In this document: piece after piece, positions 42,825-53,600 of the stretch
Position numbering within the stretch: the first letter of the stretch is position 1
Layout of the letters: every line of letters starts with the position of its first letter
Assembly: GCF_900143515.1 (NCBI RefSeq)
Contig: NZ_FSQT01000001.1
Span: 1,302,001 to 1,366,000, forward strand
From: Micromonospora cremea
GTDB taxonomy: Bacteria; Actinomycetota; Actinomycetes; Mycobacteriales; Micromonosporaceae
Reading direction: 5' to 3'
DNA: 64,000 bases
The notes under the pieces: model-generated
Databases searched by the model: none
Seen by the model: only the letters and a program-made list of their open reading frames with translations
What the model was told of the DNA's origin: nothing
Program-made: the position numbers and the translations under genes

Positions 42825-42852
42825 TGGACGGACGACCCCGGTGGTGACCGGA

Positions 42853-43278
42853 TCAGTGCCGGCCGTTCTCCGCCGGGGTGACGGTCAGCCGGTGCCGGCT
42901 GTTGTCGCCGCTGGAGAACGGCCAGAGCCGGTCGGCGTACTCGACCAGGTCAGCCAGCTGCTGCCGGCTCAGGCCGGCGGAGGAGATCGAGGCGTGCACG
43001 TCGGCGCGGTACCGGCCGTCGTCGTCGCGCCCCAGCTTCGCCTCGGCCCGCACCTGGACGGTGTGCGCCTCGTCGGTGATCTCCCCAGCCGCCTCCACCG
43101 CCGCGTGGTGCAGGCAGGACGCGAAGGCCGCCGCCAGCAACTGCTCCGGCCTCAGCCCGGTGCAGTGCGCTGCCAGCGGCGAGGCCAGCGCGGTGGAGAG
43201 TCCGCCATCGTCGGTGCGTACGTGGCCGCCCTCGGCGGTCGCGGTGGCCTCATGCAGCCAGGAACTCGGATCCGGCAT
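42853..43278 (-). CDS. OsmC/Ohr-like peroxidase-fold protein
   Basis: A 141-residue OsmC-fold protein. The reactive Cys is in AFASCLHHAAVEAA, preceded by GLRPEQLLAAAF as in Ohr. The second conserved Cys expected at the start of a C-P-Y-S motif is a Trp here (RLWPFSSGDN), so the normal intramolecular disulfide of Ohr cannot form. It may be an organic-hydroperoxide enzyme with a different resolving thiol (for example mycothiol), or a non-enzymatic relative. It lies 71 bp after the kinase gene on the same strand. Confidence 0.8.
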   Translation of the reverse strand: MPDPSSWLHEATATAEGGHVRTDDGGLSTALASPLAAHCTGLRPEQLLAAAFASCLHHAAVEAAGEITDEAHTVQVRAEAKLGRDDDGRYRADVHASISSAGLSRQQLADLVEYADRLWPFSSGDNSRHRLTVTPAENGRH

Positions 43279-43349
43279 CGCGTTCCTCCCGTCGCTCACC
43301 CGCCCGACTTCCCGGCCGTCGTCCGGCGAAACGCCGCGGGGCCGCGCGG

Positions 43350-44300
<951 letters not shown>

Positions 44301-44500
44301 TGACCGCTCCTCGCCCTCGTACCGCCGACGGCGGCGCCTCCGATTGCGGTACCCGAGCCCCGAGCTGGGCAAACCGTCGCGGAAATCGGGGGGCCGCCGG
44401 GCCGCGCACCCGCTGCGGTGCGGGCGGTGGGTGCGGTAGCTTGCGAGCCAGGGCCGGTGCCACCCAACGTGCCGGCACGGTCACCTGAGGGGACGCCGCG

Positions 44501-44731
44501 ATGGGCGAGGTCACCGTACGCTTCATCGGCGGGCCCGCTGACGGCCTGGTCCGGGACGTGCCGGCCGGGCCGGACGGCGCCCCGCCGCCGCGCTGGATCA
44601 TGCGACACCCGGATGGCACCGGGCCGATGCAGGCCGGCCCCGACCACCTCTACGAGCGCGACCGGCCGGACGGCGTGGGCGGCTGGAGCATGCGGTTCGT
44701 GCGCACCGACCCGTTCGGGGTGTCCGAGTGA
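44501..44731 (+). CDS. Small hypothetical protein, 76 aa
   Basis: A short soluble protein with VTVRFIGGPADGLVRDVPAG, WIMRHPDGTGPMQAGPDHLYERDRP and WSMRFVRTDPFG. The G-G-P-A-D-G and H-x-Y-x-R pattern suggests a small beta fold seen in several actinobacterial hypotheticals. GAGGGG lies eight bases before the ATG. It is 114 bp upstream of the two-component system. Confidence 0.65.
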   Translation: MGEVTVRFIGGPADGLVRDVPAGPDGAPPPRWIMRHPDGTGPMQAGPDHLYERDRPDGVGGWSMRFVRTDPFGVSE

Positions 44732-44790
44732 CCCCGGGGCGGAGCTGACCGGCGGTGACACCCACCCGCCGCCGACCCGCCCGCACAGCT

Positions 44791-44826
44791 GGCACACAGG
44801 TGCCGCAGAGGCGTGCCACAGGTGCC
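44791..44826. promoter_or_regulatory. Direct repeats, candidate response-regulator site
   Basis: CACAGGTGCC occurs twice, at 44795-44804 and 44817-44826, exactly 22 bp (two helical turns) apart and about 20-50 bp before the response-regulator start. OmpR-family regulators commonly bind such tandem direct repeats and control their own operon. Confidence 0.5.
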
Positions 44827-44844
44827 CCGCCCACGATGGGGGAC

Positions 44845-45591
44845 ATGGTCATGGACGGGCAGGCCGCGCCCAGCCGCATCGAGCTACGCCGGCCAGACGG
44901 CGAGCCGGTCCGGGTGCTGGTGGTCGACGACGAGCCGACGCTGACCGACCTGCTGTCGATGGCGCTGCGCTACGAGGGCTGGCAGGTGCGCAGCGCCGGC
45001 AACGGCACGGCGGCGTTGAACACCGCGCGGCAGTTCCAGCCGGACGCCGTGGTGCTCGACGTGATGCTGCCCGACCTGGACGGCTTCCAGGTGCTGCGCC
45101 GGTTGCGTGAGCAGTCGCCCACCGTGCCGGTGCTCTTCCTGACCGCCCGGGACGCGGTCGAGGAGCGCATCGCCGGCCTGACCGTCGGCGGCGACGACTA
45201 CGTCACCAAGCCGTTCAGCCTGGAGGAGGTGATCGCCCGGCTGCGCGCGCTGCTGCGCCGCTCCGGCTTCGCGGTCGCCACCCGCGCGGACGCGGTGCTG
45301 ACCGTGGGCGACCTCAGCCTCGACGAGGACAGCCACGAGGTTCGGCGGGACGGCCACCTGATCACCCTGACCGCGACCGAGTTCGAGCTGCTTCGCTACC
45401 TGATGCGCAACCCGCGCCGGGTGCTCAGCAAGGCGCAGATCCTCGACCGGGTGTGGAACTACGACTTCGGCGGCCAGGCCAACGTGGTCGAGCTGTACAT
45501 CTCGTACCTGCGCAAGAAGATCGACGCCGGCCGGGCGCCGATGATCCACACGTTGCGCGGCGCGGGCTATGTCCTCAAGCCCGCCGATTGA
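44845..45591 (+). CDS. OmpR/PhoB-family response regulator
   Basis: About 248 residues. The receiver has VRVLVVDDEPTLTDLL, phospho-Asp72 in VVLDVMLPDLDGF, and DDYVTKPFSLEEV. The C-terminal winged helix has LTATEFELLRYLMRNPRRVLSKAQILDRVW and ends RTLRGAGYVLK-like. It resembles the MprA/TcrA/CseB group of envelope-stress regulators. It overlaps the histidine kinase gene by 23 bases. The ATG at 44845 is one of three close candidates, with GGGGG just upstream. Confidence 0.9.
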   Translation: MVMDGQAAPSRIELRRPDGEPVRVLVVDDEPTLTDLLSMALRYEGWQVRSAGNGTAALNTARQFQPDAVVLDVMLPDLDGFQVLRRLREQSPTVPVLFLTARDAVEERIAGLTVGGDDYVTKPFSLEEVIARLRALLRRSGFAVATRADAVLTVGDLSLDEDSHEVRRDGHLITLTATEFELLRYLMRNPRRVLSKAQILDRVWNYDFGGQANVVELYISYLRKKIDAGRAPMIHTLRGAGYVLKPAD

Positions 45592-47086
45592 CCCCGGGGA
45601 CCGGCCGGGCCGTCGGCCGGTGCGCGCCGCCCGCCGGTGGCTGGCCGGCCGGTCGTTGCGTACCCGGCTGGTGCTGGCCCTGGTCTCGCTGCTCGCGCTG
45701 GTCAGCGTCACCATCGGCGGGCTCACCACGGTGGCGCTTCGGCAGTTCCTGATCGACCGGCTCGACGCCCAACTGGCCCCCGCGACGGTGCTGCGGGGCG
45801 CCGGTCGGCCGGCCTTCCCGGGCAACGGACCGGCCATCCCGCCCGGATTGCCGCCCGGCACCGTGGTAGCCGACATCACCGGCGATCGGGTGACGGCCGC
45901 GTCCACACTGACCCGCAGCCCGTCCAGCGAGGACCCCTTTCCCGACGAGACACCCGTCCCGGCCGACGAGGTCGCCGCGTTGGCCGACGTGCCGGTCGGC
46001 GTCGAGCCGCGCACCGTCGACCTCGGCGCGCGCGGTGAGTACCGGGCCGTCGCCCGGCAGTTCCGCGACGGGCGGGTGCGGGTCGTCGCGCTGCCGCTGG
46101 CCGGCGTGCGGGAGACCGTCTGGTGGATGGTCGCCGCGCAGGCCGGGGTGGCCACCGTCGGGCTGCTCATCGCCGGGGTCGCCGGCGCGCTGATCGTCCG
46201 GGCCACGCTGCGACCGCTGAACCGGGTGGCCGCCACCGCCACCCGGGTCACCGAGCTGCCACTGGACCGCGGCGAGGTGGCGCTCGCCGTTCGGGTCCCG
46301 GCCGCGAACACCGACCCGCGTACCGAGGTCGGCCAGGTCGGGGCCGCGTTGAACCGGATGCTCGGCCACGTCGCGGACGCGCTCGCCGCCCGGCAGGCCA
46401 GCGAGACCCGGGTACGCCAGTTCGTCGCCGACGCCAGCCACGAGCTGCGCACCCCGTTGGCCGCGATCCGCGGGTACGCCGAGGTGGCCCGGCGCGGCCG
46501 CGACGAGGTCCCCGCCGACGTGGCGCACGCCCTGCGCCGGGTGGAGTCGGAGAGCACCCGGATGACCAGCCTCGTCGACGACCTGCTGCTGCTGGCCCGG
46601 CTGGACACCGGCCGCCCGCTCGCGGTCGACCAGGTCGACCTGTCCGCCTTGGTGGTGGACGCGGTCAGCGACGCGCACGTGGCCGGCCCCGAGCACCGCT
46701 GGCAGCTCGCCCTGCCCGAGGTGGTGATCCGGGTCCCCGGCGACGCCGCCCGGCTCCACCAGGTGGTGGCGAACCTTCTGACCAACGCCCGGGTGCACAC
46801 CCCGCCCGGCACGGGGGTGACGACCACGCTGACCGTCGAGGGGGCCGCGGCCGTGCTCACCGTCGCCGACGACGGGCCCGGAGTGCCGACGGAGCTGCAG
46901 CCGGAGGTGTTCGAGCGGTTCGCCCGCGGCGACAGCTCCCGGTCCCGGGCGAACGGCAGCACCGGCCTCGGCCTGGCGATCGTGGCGGCCGTGGTGGAGG
47001 CCCACCGCGGCACGGTCGAGGTGGACAGCCGGCCGGGCCGGACCGTGTTCACCGTCCGGCTGCCGAATCCCACGGCTGACGCCTAG
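45569..47086 (+). CDS. Membrane sensor histidine kinase
   Basis: A 505-residue kinase with TM1 at about 30-52 (RLVLALVSLLALVSVTIGGL), an extracytoplasmic sensor of about 130 residues, TM2 at about 190-215 (MVAAQAGVATVGLLIAGVAGA), HAMP, the HisKA box with His291 in DASHELRTPLAAI, and the ATP-binding N and G boxes (VVANLLTNARVHTP; VADDGPGVP). It overlaps the regulator gene, forming one operon. Its TAG stop is the last three bases of a CTAG shared by both sides of the adjacent IS element; the coding sequence is complete. Confidence 0.9.
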   Translation: MSSSPPIDPGDRPGRRPVRAARRWLAGRSLRTRLVLALVSLLALVSVTIGGLTTVALRQFLIDRLDAQLAPATVLRGAGRPAFPGNGPAIPPGLPPGTVVADITGDRVTAASTLTRSPSSEDPFPDETPVPADEVAALADVPVGVEPRTVDLGARGEYRAVARQFRDGRVRVVALPLAGVRETVWWMVAAQAGVATVGLLIAGVAGALIVRATLRPLNRVAATATRVTELPLDRGEVALAVRVPAANTDPRTEVGQVGAALNRMLGHVADALAARQASETRVRQFVADASHELRTPLAAIRGYAEVARRGRDEVPADVAHALRRVESESTRMTSLVDDLLLLARLDTGRPLAVDQVDLSALVVDAVSDAHVAGPEHRWQLALPEVVIRVPGDAARLHQVVANLLTNARVHTPPGTGVTTTLTVEGAAAVLTVADDGPGVPTELQPEVFERFARGDSSRSRANGSTGLGLAIVAAVVEAHRGTVEVDSRPGRTVFTVRLPNPTADA

Positions 47087-47126
47087 ACGAGTAATTCCTA
47101 AGTCGGTCCGGGGCTGCGTACGCAGT

Positions 47127-47173
47127 GAAGGGTGTTGATGATCCGTTTGTGACGACAGACATCAACACCCTTC
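47127..47173. repeat. Perfect 14-bp inverted repeat around the transposase start
   Basis: GAAGGGTGTTGATG (47127-47140) is perfectly inverted at 47160-47173, with the GTG start of the transposase (47149) in the loop. In read-through transcripts the hairpin would bury the ribosome site. Confidence 0.8.
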
Positions 47174-48042
47174 TCACCGCACTGTACGTGAAGATCGACG
47201 ACTGGCTGGGGCAGCCCCGCAGGTCCGGTCGGCCACCGAAGCTGTCAGACGCCGAGCTGTTGACACTCGCGGTGGCTCAGGTGCTGCTCGGGATCCGGTC
47301 CGAGGCCCGCTGGCTGCGGTTCGTTCCCGCGCATCTGCCCGCAGCGTTTCCCTATCTGCCGGGCCAGTCCGGCTACAACAAGCGCCCACGAGCCGCCTTG
47401 CCGCTGCTCAAGCGGGCGATCAGAGCGGTAGCCGCGGACACCGACCTGTGGACCGACTCCGCCTGGGTGCTCGACTCCACCCCGGTCGAGTGCGGCCGGT
47501 CCCGGCCCACCGCGCGCCGCTCACGGTTGGCGCGATGGGCCAGCTACGGCTACTGCCCGTCGCACTCGCGCTGGTTCTGGGGCCTGCGGCTACACCTGAT
47601 CTGCACCCCGGCCGGCCTGCCGGTCACCTGGGCCCTGGCCAGCCCGAAAGTCGACGAACGGCAGGTGCTGACCGCCGTACTCGAACACGACCCGGACCTG
47701 GTGGCCCAACGCCCCGGTTTGCTGATCATCGCGGACAAAGGCTACGCGTCCGCCGAGCTGGATCGCTGGCTGGCCGAGCGCAGGGTGCGCCTGCTACGAC
47801 CTTCCTACCGCAACCGCACCCCACGCCCCGACGAGCACCTGCTCAAACCGATCCGGCAACTCATCGAGTCGGTCAACGACACCCTCAAGGGCCAACTCGA
47901 CCTCGAGCTACACGGCGGCCGCAGCATCGAAGGCGTCGCCGCCCGCGTCGCGCAACGACTCCTGGCCATGACCGCCGCCATCTGGCACAACCGGGCCACC
48001 GGACAACCCCTGACCAGATCCTTGATCGCCTACGACCACTGA
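47149..48042 (+). CDS. IS982-family transposase
   Basis: About 297 residues. The DDE residues are visible: first Asp in VLDSTPVECGRS, second Asp in IIADKGYASAEL and Glu in QLIESVNDTLKGQLDLE. The opening TDINTLLTALYVKIDDWL is characteristic of IS982 transposases, and the C-terminus ends RVAQRLLAMTAAIWHN. The frame is intact, so the element could be active. The GTG at 47149 gives the conserved start; a GTG at 47125 in frame is less likely. Codon use is GC-rich like the host's. Confidence 0.9.
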   Translation: MTTDINTLLTALYVKIDDWLGQPRRSGRPPKLSDAELLTLAVAQVLLGIRSEARWLRFVPAHLPAAFPYLPGQSGYNKRPRAALPLLKRAIRAVAADTDLWTDSAWVLDSTPVECGRSRPTARRSRLARWASYGYCPSHSRWFWGLRLHLICTPAGLPVTWALASPKVDERQVLTAVLEHDPDLVAQRPGLLIIADKGYASAELDRWLAERRVRLLRPSYRNRTPRPDEHLLKPIRQLIESVNDTLKGQLDLELHGGRSIEGVAARVAQRLLAMTAAIWHNRATGQPLTRSLIAYDH

Positions 48043-48259
48043 CCAGGATTAGGACTTACTCGTCTAGATCGGCGACACGTCCGACCAAGCGGTCGCTGCG
48101 GTCGCATTCTGTGGCGAGGCTGGGAGTACACCGATGTGTCCGGTACGGGGAGGACGATCGGCGTACGGTGGCAGACAAGTCCGGCTTTCTGGGTCAAAAG
48201 CCTCACCGCTGTACGCCCGGGACGCCGGTGTCGAGACGGGCGAGGGTAAGGAGCGATCG

Positions 48260-48409
48260 GTGATCCATCTGGCCTACCTGGACGCGGGGTCCGGCAGCCT
48301 GATCGTGCAGGCGGTCGTCGGCGGGGTGGCCGGGGCCGCGGTCGCCGTCAAGCTCTACTGGCGGCGCCTGGTCGACCGGTTCCGCCGGCAGCCCACCGAC
48401 CAGCGGTGA
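48260..48409 (+). CDS. Small membrane protein with YLDAGSGS motif, 49 aa
   Basis: A 49-residue protein with IHLAYLDAGSGSLIVQAVVGGVAGAAVAVKLYW: a short lead, one transmembrane helix and a basic cytoplasmic end (RRLVDRFRRQ). Short proteins with a Y-L-D-x-G-S-G-S start occur next to methyltransferase and sulfatase-like genes in other bacteria. AAGGAG lies seven bases before the GTG. Its stop overlaps the next start by four bases. Confidence 0.72.
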   Translation: MIHLAYLDAGSGSLIVQAVVGGVAGAAVAVKLYWRRLVDRFRRQPTDQR

Positions 48410-49857
48410 ACCGGTCCGTCCCGGCGATGGCGATCTCACCCGCGGAGGCCCGGCCCGAGCCGGCCTCCTTCCGCGACCCGGCCAACCGGGTCTTCCACGT
48501 CGGGGACGAGGTGCTGCGCGGGCTGGACGCGCAGGCCGCCGAACACTGGCGGGCGCTGCGGGCCACCGCGTTCTTTCCGGCGCTGGTCGACGCGGGCAAG
48601 GTCTGCGCCACCGAGGACGCGCCACCGGCGCTGGTGCCCGCGTCCGCCGGGGATCCGTGGACGGCGGTGCTGCGCCACGAACGCATCCCGTTCGTCTCCC
48701 ACCCGTACGAGTGGTCCTTCACCATGCTGCGCGACGCCGCCGTCCTGCACCTGGAGATCCTGCGCGCCGCGCTCGCCGACGGATTCACCACCAAGGACGG
48801 CTCGGCCTACAACCTGCAGTGGCGCGGCGCCGAAGCGGTCTTCATCGACATCGGCTCCTTCGAGCCGGTACGCGAGGGCGAGCCGTGGGCCGGCTACCGA
48901 CAGTTCTGCCAGACGGTGCTCTACCCGTTGCTGCTCACCGCCCACCTGGGGGTGGACTTCCAGCCCTGGCTGCGCGCGCGGGTCGACGGCATCGAGGCCG
49001 AGCAGCTCCGCCCGATCTTCGCCGGAGCCCGCCGGCTGCGCCCCGGCGTCCTGACCCACCTGCACCTGCACGGCGCGATGCAGCAGCGCAACGCCGCCGC
49101 CAGCACCACCGACGTACGGGCCCAGCTGCGCGCCGCCGGCTTCTCCCGGGAGCTGCTGCTGGCCACCGTGCGTGGCATGGAGAAACTCGTCCGCAAGCTG
49201 GACCGCCGCCCGGCGGGCAGCCACTGGTCGGACTACCAGCGCACCTGCGGCTACTCCGCGCAGGACCGGGCGGCCAAGGAGCAGTTCGTGTCCGCCGCGC
49301 TGACCGCCGGCGCCCGGCCCCGCCTGGTGCTCGACCTGGGCGCCAACGACGGCCGATACGCCCGGTTGGCGGCCGGGCACGCCGACTACGTGGTCGCCGT
49401 CGAGCAGGACCCCGCCGTGGTCGACGAGCTGTACCGGGCGCTGCGGGCCGAGGGTCACCGCCGGATCCTGCCGTTGGTGCTGGATCTGGCCGACCCGTCG
49501 CCCGGTGGCGGCTGGCGGGGCGTCGAGCGCGCCGGCTTCGCCGACCGGGCGTCCGCGGACGCGGTGCTCGCCCTGGCGGTGGTGCATCACCTGGCGATCG
49601 GACGCAACGTGCCGCTGCCGGAGGTGATCGACTGGCTGGCGGGGCTGACCGCGCCGGGCGGTGCGGTGGTGGTGGAGTTCGTGCATCCGGAGGACCCGAT
49701 GGCCCGCCGACTGCTCGCCAACAAGCCCGAGGGCCTCTTTCCGGACTACCGGCGCGACACCTTCGAGCGCCTGCTCGCGGGCCGGGGCCGGGTCACCGAT
49801 CGTCTGGAGCTGCCCTCGGGCACGCGCACGCTGTACCGGGCGGTGATGGGTGGCTGA
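48406..49857 (+). CDS. SAM-dependent methyltransferase-like protein, 483 aa
   Basis: The N-terminal half (about 1-270) is family specific, with DAAVLHLEILRAALADGFTTKDGSAYNLQWRGAEAVFIDIGSF. The C-terminal part (about 295-480) is a class I methyltransferase: LVLDLGANDGRYARLAAGHADYVVAVEQD, ALAVVHHLAIGRNVPL and GGAVVVEFVHPEDPM. No signal or membrane segment. It is locked between the 49-residue membrane protein (4-base overlap) and the sulfatase-like gene (8-base overlap), so all three are expressed together. The methyl acceptor is unknown. Confidence 0.8.
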   Translation: MNRSVPAMAISPAEARPEPASFRDPANRVFHVGDEVLRGLDAQAAEHWRALRATAFFPALVDAGKVCATEDAPPALVPASAGDPWTAVLRHERIPFVSHPYEWSFTMLRDAAVLHLEILRAALADGFTTKDGSAYNLQWRGAEAVFIDIGSFEPVREGEPWAGYRQFCQTVLYPLLLTAHLGVDFQPWLRARVDGIEAEQLRPIFAGARRLRPGVLTHLHLHGAMQQRNAAASTTDVRAQLRAAGFSRELLLATVRGMEKLVRKLDRRPAGSHWSDYQRTCGYSAQDRAAKEQFVSAALTAGARPRLVLDLGANDGRYARLAAGHADYVVAVEQDPAVVDELYRALRAEGHRRILPLVLDLADPSPGGGWRGVERAGFADRASADAVLALAVVHHLAIGRNVPLPEVIDWLAGLTAPGGAVVVEFVHPEDPMARRLLANKPEGLFPDYRRDTFERLLAGRGRVTDRLELPSGTRTLYRAVMGG

Positions 49858-51901
49858 GCCAGCGTCGGCACCCCCACCGGACCCGCCGGCCGGAACGCCG
49901 GTGACCGGGCGGTGGGACCGGGGCTGGCGCGGAGAGCTGGGCCGCCTGCTGGAGGTCGTGGCCCTGGTCGGGCTGGTGGTCACCCAGCCGCTGCTGGACG
50001 TGCTCGGTCGCAGCCCCGACTTCTTCCTGTTCCACCGGGCCGACCCGGGACAGATCCTGCTGCTGGTCGCCCTGGTGGCGGTGGTGCCCACCGTGCCGGT
50101 GGCGCTGCTCGGTTCGCTGAGTCGGCTCGCCGGCCGGACCGCCCGCGCGCTCACCCACACCGGGCTGATCGGGCTGCTGCTGGCCGCGCTGGCCGTGCAG
50201 GTGGGCCGGCACGTGACGCCGCTTCGGGGCGTACCCCTGCTGCTCGTCGCCGGCCTGGCCGGCGTGGCCGGCGCGGCCGCGCACCGGCGGTGGCGGGCAC
50301 CGGGCCGGGCGCTGCGGCTGGCCGCCGTCGGACCGGTGGCCTTCGTGGCGCTCTTCCTGCTCGGCTCACCCACCTCGGCGGTGGTGCTGCCGCGCGGCGA
50401 CGGCGGCGCGGCCGGCACCGCGCAGGGCACCGGGGGACACCCGCCGGTGGTCATGCTGATCCTCGACGAGCTGCCGCTGGTCAGCCTGCTCGGCGCCGAC
50501 GGGCGGATCGACGCGGGCCGGTACCCGCACTTCGCCGAACTGGCCGGTGGTTCGACCTGGTACCGCAACGCCACCGGAGTCAGCGGCTGGACCCCCAACG
50601 CGCTGCCGGCGATGCTCACCGGCCGGTACCCGGCGCGGGCGGTCGCCCCGCACTACTCGCAGTACCCGGACAACATCTTCACCGCCTTCGGCGGCCTGTA
50701 CGACATCCGCGCCGAGGAGAGCATCACCCGGCTCTGCCCGCCCAGTCGCTGCGAGCAGCCGGTCGCCCCGGAGCAGGGGCTCGGCGTGCTGGTGCGGGAG
50801 ACCGGCAAGCTGCTCGGCCAGGTCGCCGGGCCGACCGAGACCCAGGTGGACCCGGAGGACTCCTACCGGGAGCAGACCCGCGCCGAGGCCGGACTGGACG
50901 CCGCCGAGCCGGTTCCCGCCGACCCGAAGTTCCGCTGGGACAGCCTGGACGACAACCAGCCGGCCCGGTTCACCAGCTTCCTGGCCGGGCTGAAGCCGGC
51001 ATCCCGACCCGCCCTGCACTTCCTGCACCTGCTGATGCCGCACTCACCGTGGGCGTACCTGCCGTCCGGGGCGCGCTACGACGCCCCCGAGGACCTGCCC
51101 AACGACGGCGCCGGCTGGGTCGAGCTGGCCCGGCAGCGCCACCTCGCCCAACTCGGCTACACCGACCGGCTGATCGGCGAGACGCTGCGCACGCTGCGCG
51201 CCAGCGGCCTCTACGACCAGGCCCTCGTGGTGGTCACCGCCGACCACGGGGTGAGCTTCCGCGCGGGCGCCCAGGGCCGGGGGATGGACGCGATCAAGGC
51301 GGCCGCCGGCGAGGTGGCGTGGGTGCCGATGTTCGTCAAGGAGCCCCGGCAGCAGACCGGCCGGGTGGACGACCGCAACTGGGAACACGTCGACCTGCTG
51401 CCGACCATGGCCGACGAGGCTGGCATCCGGCTGCCCTGGCGGGTCGACGGCCGCTCCGCCCGGCAGGCCCCGCGCACAGACGGCACGAAGCACTTCTACG
51501 ACCGCCCCGGCGAACCGGTCACCTTCCCCGGCGGGGTGCCCGCCCCACCGCCGCTGCCGCCGCCGCACCGCCTCGTGGGCACCGAGGTCCGCGCCGGCCC
51601 GGCCGGGGGCAGCGCCAGGGTTGCCGACCTGGCCGCGTTCCGGGCGACCGACCCGGACACCGGCACCCTCCCGGCGCTGGTCTGGGGTGACGTACCGGAC
51701 CAGATACCGGACGGCACGCTGCTGGCGGTGGCGGTCAACGGCCGGATCGGGGCGGTGGTCCCGGTGGTGCCGGCCGATCCCGGCGGACGCCGGTTCGCCG
51801 CGCTGCTCACCGACGACCAGCTGTTCCGGGCCGGCACCAACCAGCTCGACGTCTACCAGGTCGCGGCGGACGGTACGCTGCGTCGCCTTGCGCTGTCCTG
51901 A
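49850..51901 (+). CDS. Membrane-anchored sulfatase/phosphatase-superfamily protein
   Basis: A 683-residue protein with four to five N-terminal transmembrane helices (residues about 30-165), then a sulfatase-like domain: VVMLILDELPLVSLLG (metal Asp-Glu), ATGVSGWTPNALPAMLTGRYP (nucleophile region), FLHLLMPHSPWAYLP and VVVTADHGVSFRAG. The nucleophile position reads T-P-N-A rather than the C/S-x-P-S-R of true sulfatases, so it is more likely a phosphoglycerol-transferase-like or other alkaline-phosphatase-superfamily enzyme acting on the cell envelope. It overlaps the methyltransferase gene by 8 bases. Confidence 0.78.
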   Translation: MAEPASAPPPDPPAGTPVTGRWDRGWRGELGRLLEVVALVGLVVTQPLLDVLGRSPDFFLFHRADPGQILLLVALVAVVPTVPVALLGSLSRLAGRTARALTHTGLIGLLLAALAVQVGRHVTPLRGVPLLLVAGLAGVAGAAAHRRWRAPGRALRLAAVGPVAFVALFLLGSPTSAVVLPRGDGGAAGTAQGTGGHPPVVMLILDELPLVSLLGADGRIDAGRYPHFAELAGGSTWYRNATGVSGWTPNALPAMLTGRYPARAVAPHYSQYPDNIFTAFGGLYDIRAEESITRLCPPSRCEQPVAPEQGLGVLVRETGKLLGQVAGPTETQVDPEDSYREQTRAEAGLDAAEPVPADPKFRWDSLDDNQPARFTSFLAGLKPASRPALHFLHLLMPHSPWAYLPSGARYDAPEDLPNDGAGWVELARQRHLAQLGYTDRLIGETLRTLRASGLYDQALVVVTADHGVSFRAGAQGRGMDAIKAAAGEVAWVPMFVKEPRQQTGRVDDRNWEHVDLLPTMADEAGIRLPWRVDGRSARQAPRTDGTKHFYDRPGEPVTFPGGVPAPPPLPPPHRLVGTEVRAGPAGGSARVADLAAFRATDPDTGTLPALVWGDVPDQIPDGTLLAVAVNGRIGAVVPVVPADPGGRRFAALLTDDQLFRAGTNQLDVYQVAADGTLRRLALS

Positions 51902-52075
51902 GCGGGCTCAGCGCTCGTCCCGGCGACCGGGACGCAGGGTTTCCCGGCTGCCCGGTCGGGAATCGGGTGACGCATACCTCACCGCCGAACCACGGCGGGC
52001 GGTGTCCACCGAGCCGCAATTACGGTAGAAGCGAAGGCAATTCAACGTAGATCTGCCGGCGAAGCGAGGAACCAC

Positions 52076-53359
<1,284 letters not shown>

Positions 53360-53377
53360 CCTCCACGACGCACCGCC

Positions 53378-53415
53378 GGCAGGCCGTCGACCCCAACCCG
53401 GGTCGGCGGCCTGCC
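53378..53415 (+). terminator. Hairpin terminator after citrate synthase
   Basis: GGCAGGCCGTCGACCC pairs with GGGTCGGCGGCCTGCC (one mismatch), 19 bp after the stop. Confidence 0.8.
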
Positions 53416-53600
53416 GCCTTTCCAGCCGTTCGCGTCGCAGCTGCCGCCTCCGCCGTGGTCCCTGTTCCGGCCCCTGTAGACCTGCCCCATTTCCGGGGCG
53501 ACGCCGCATCGAAACCACCGACCCGGTTGCCCCGGCGCGCGCCTACGCCAAAACGCTGACCCGGTTGCCCGGCGCCCGTCCACGCCACCCTGGTCGCCTC

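Larger units (their letters stand above)
47083..48067. mobile_element. IS982-family insertion sequence
   Basis: The element is 977 bp (47087-48063) with terminal inverted repeats beginning ACGAGTAA: the left end continues TTCCTAA and the right end, read inward, GTCCTAA. CTAG occurs directly outside both ends (47083-47086 and 48064-48067) and is the likely target duplication or shared target site. A single transposase gene fills the interior. The ends and size fit IS982 elements. Confidence 0.85.
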
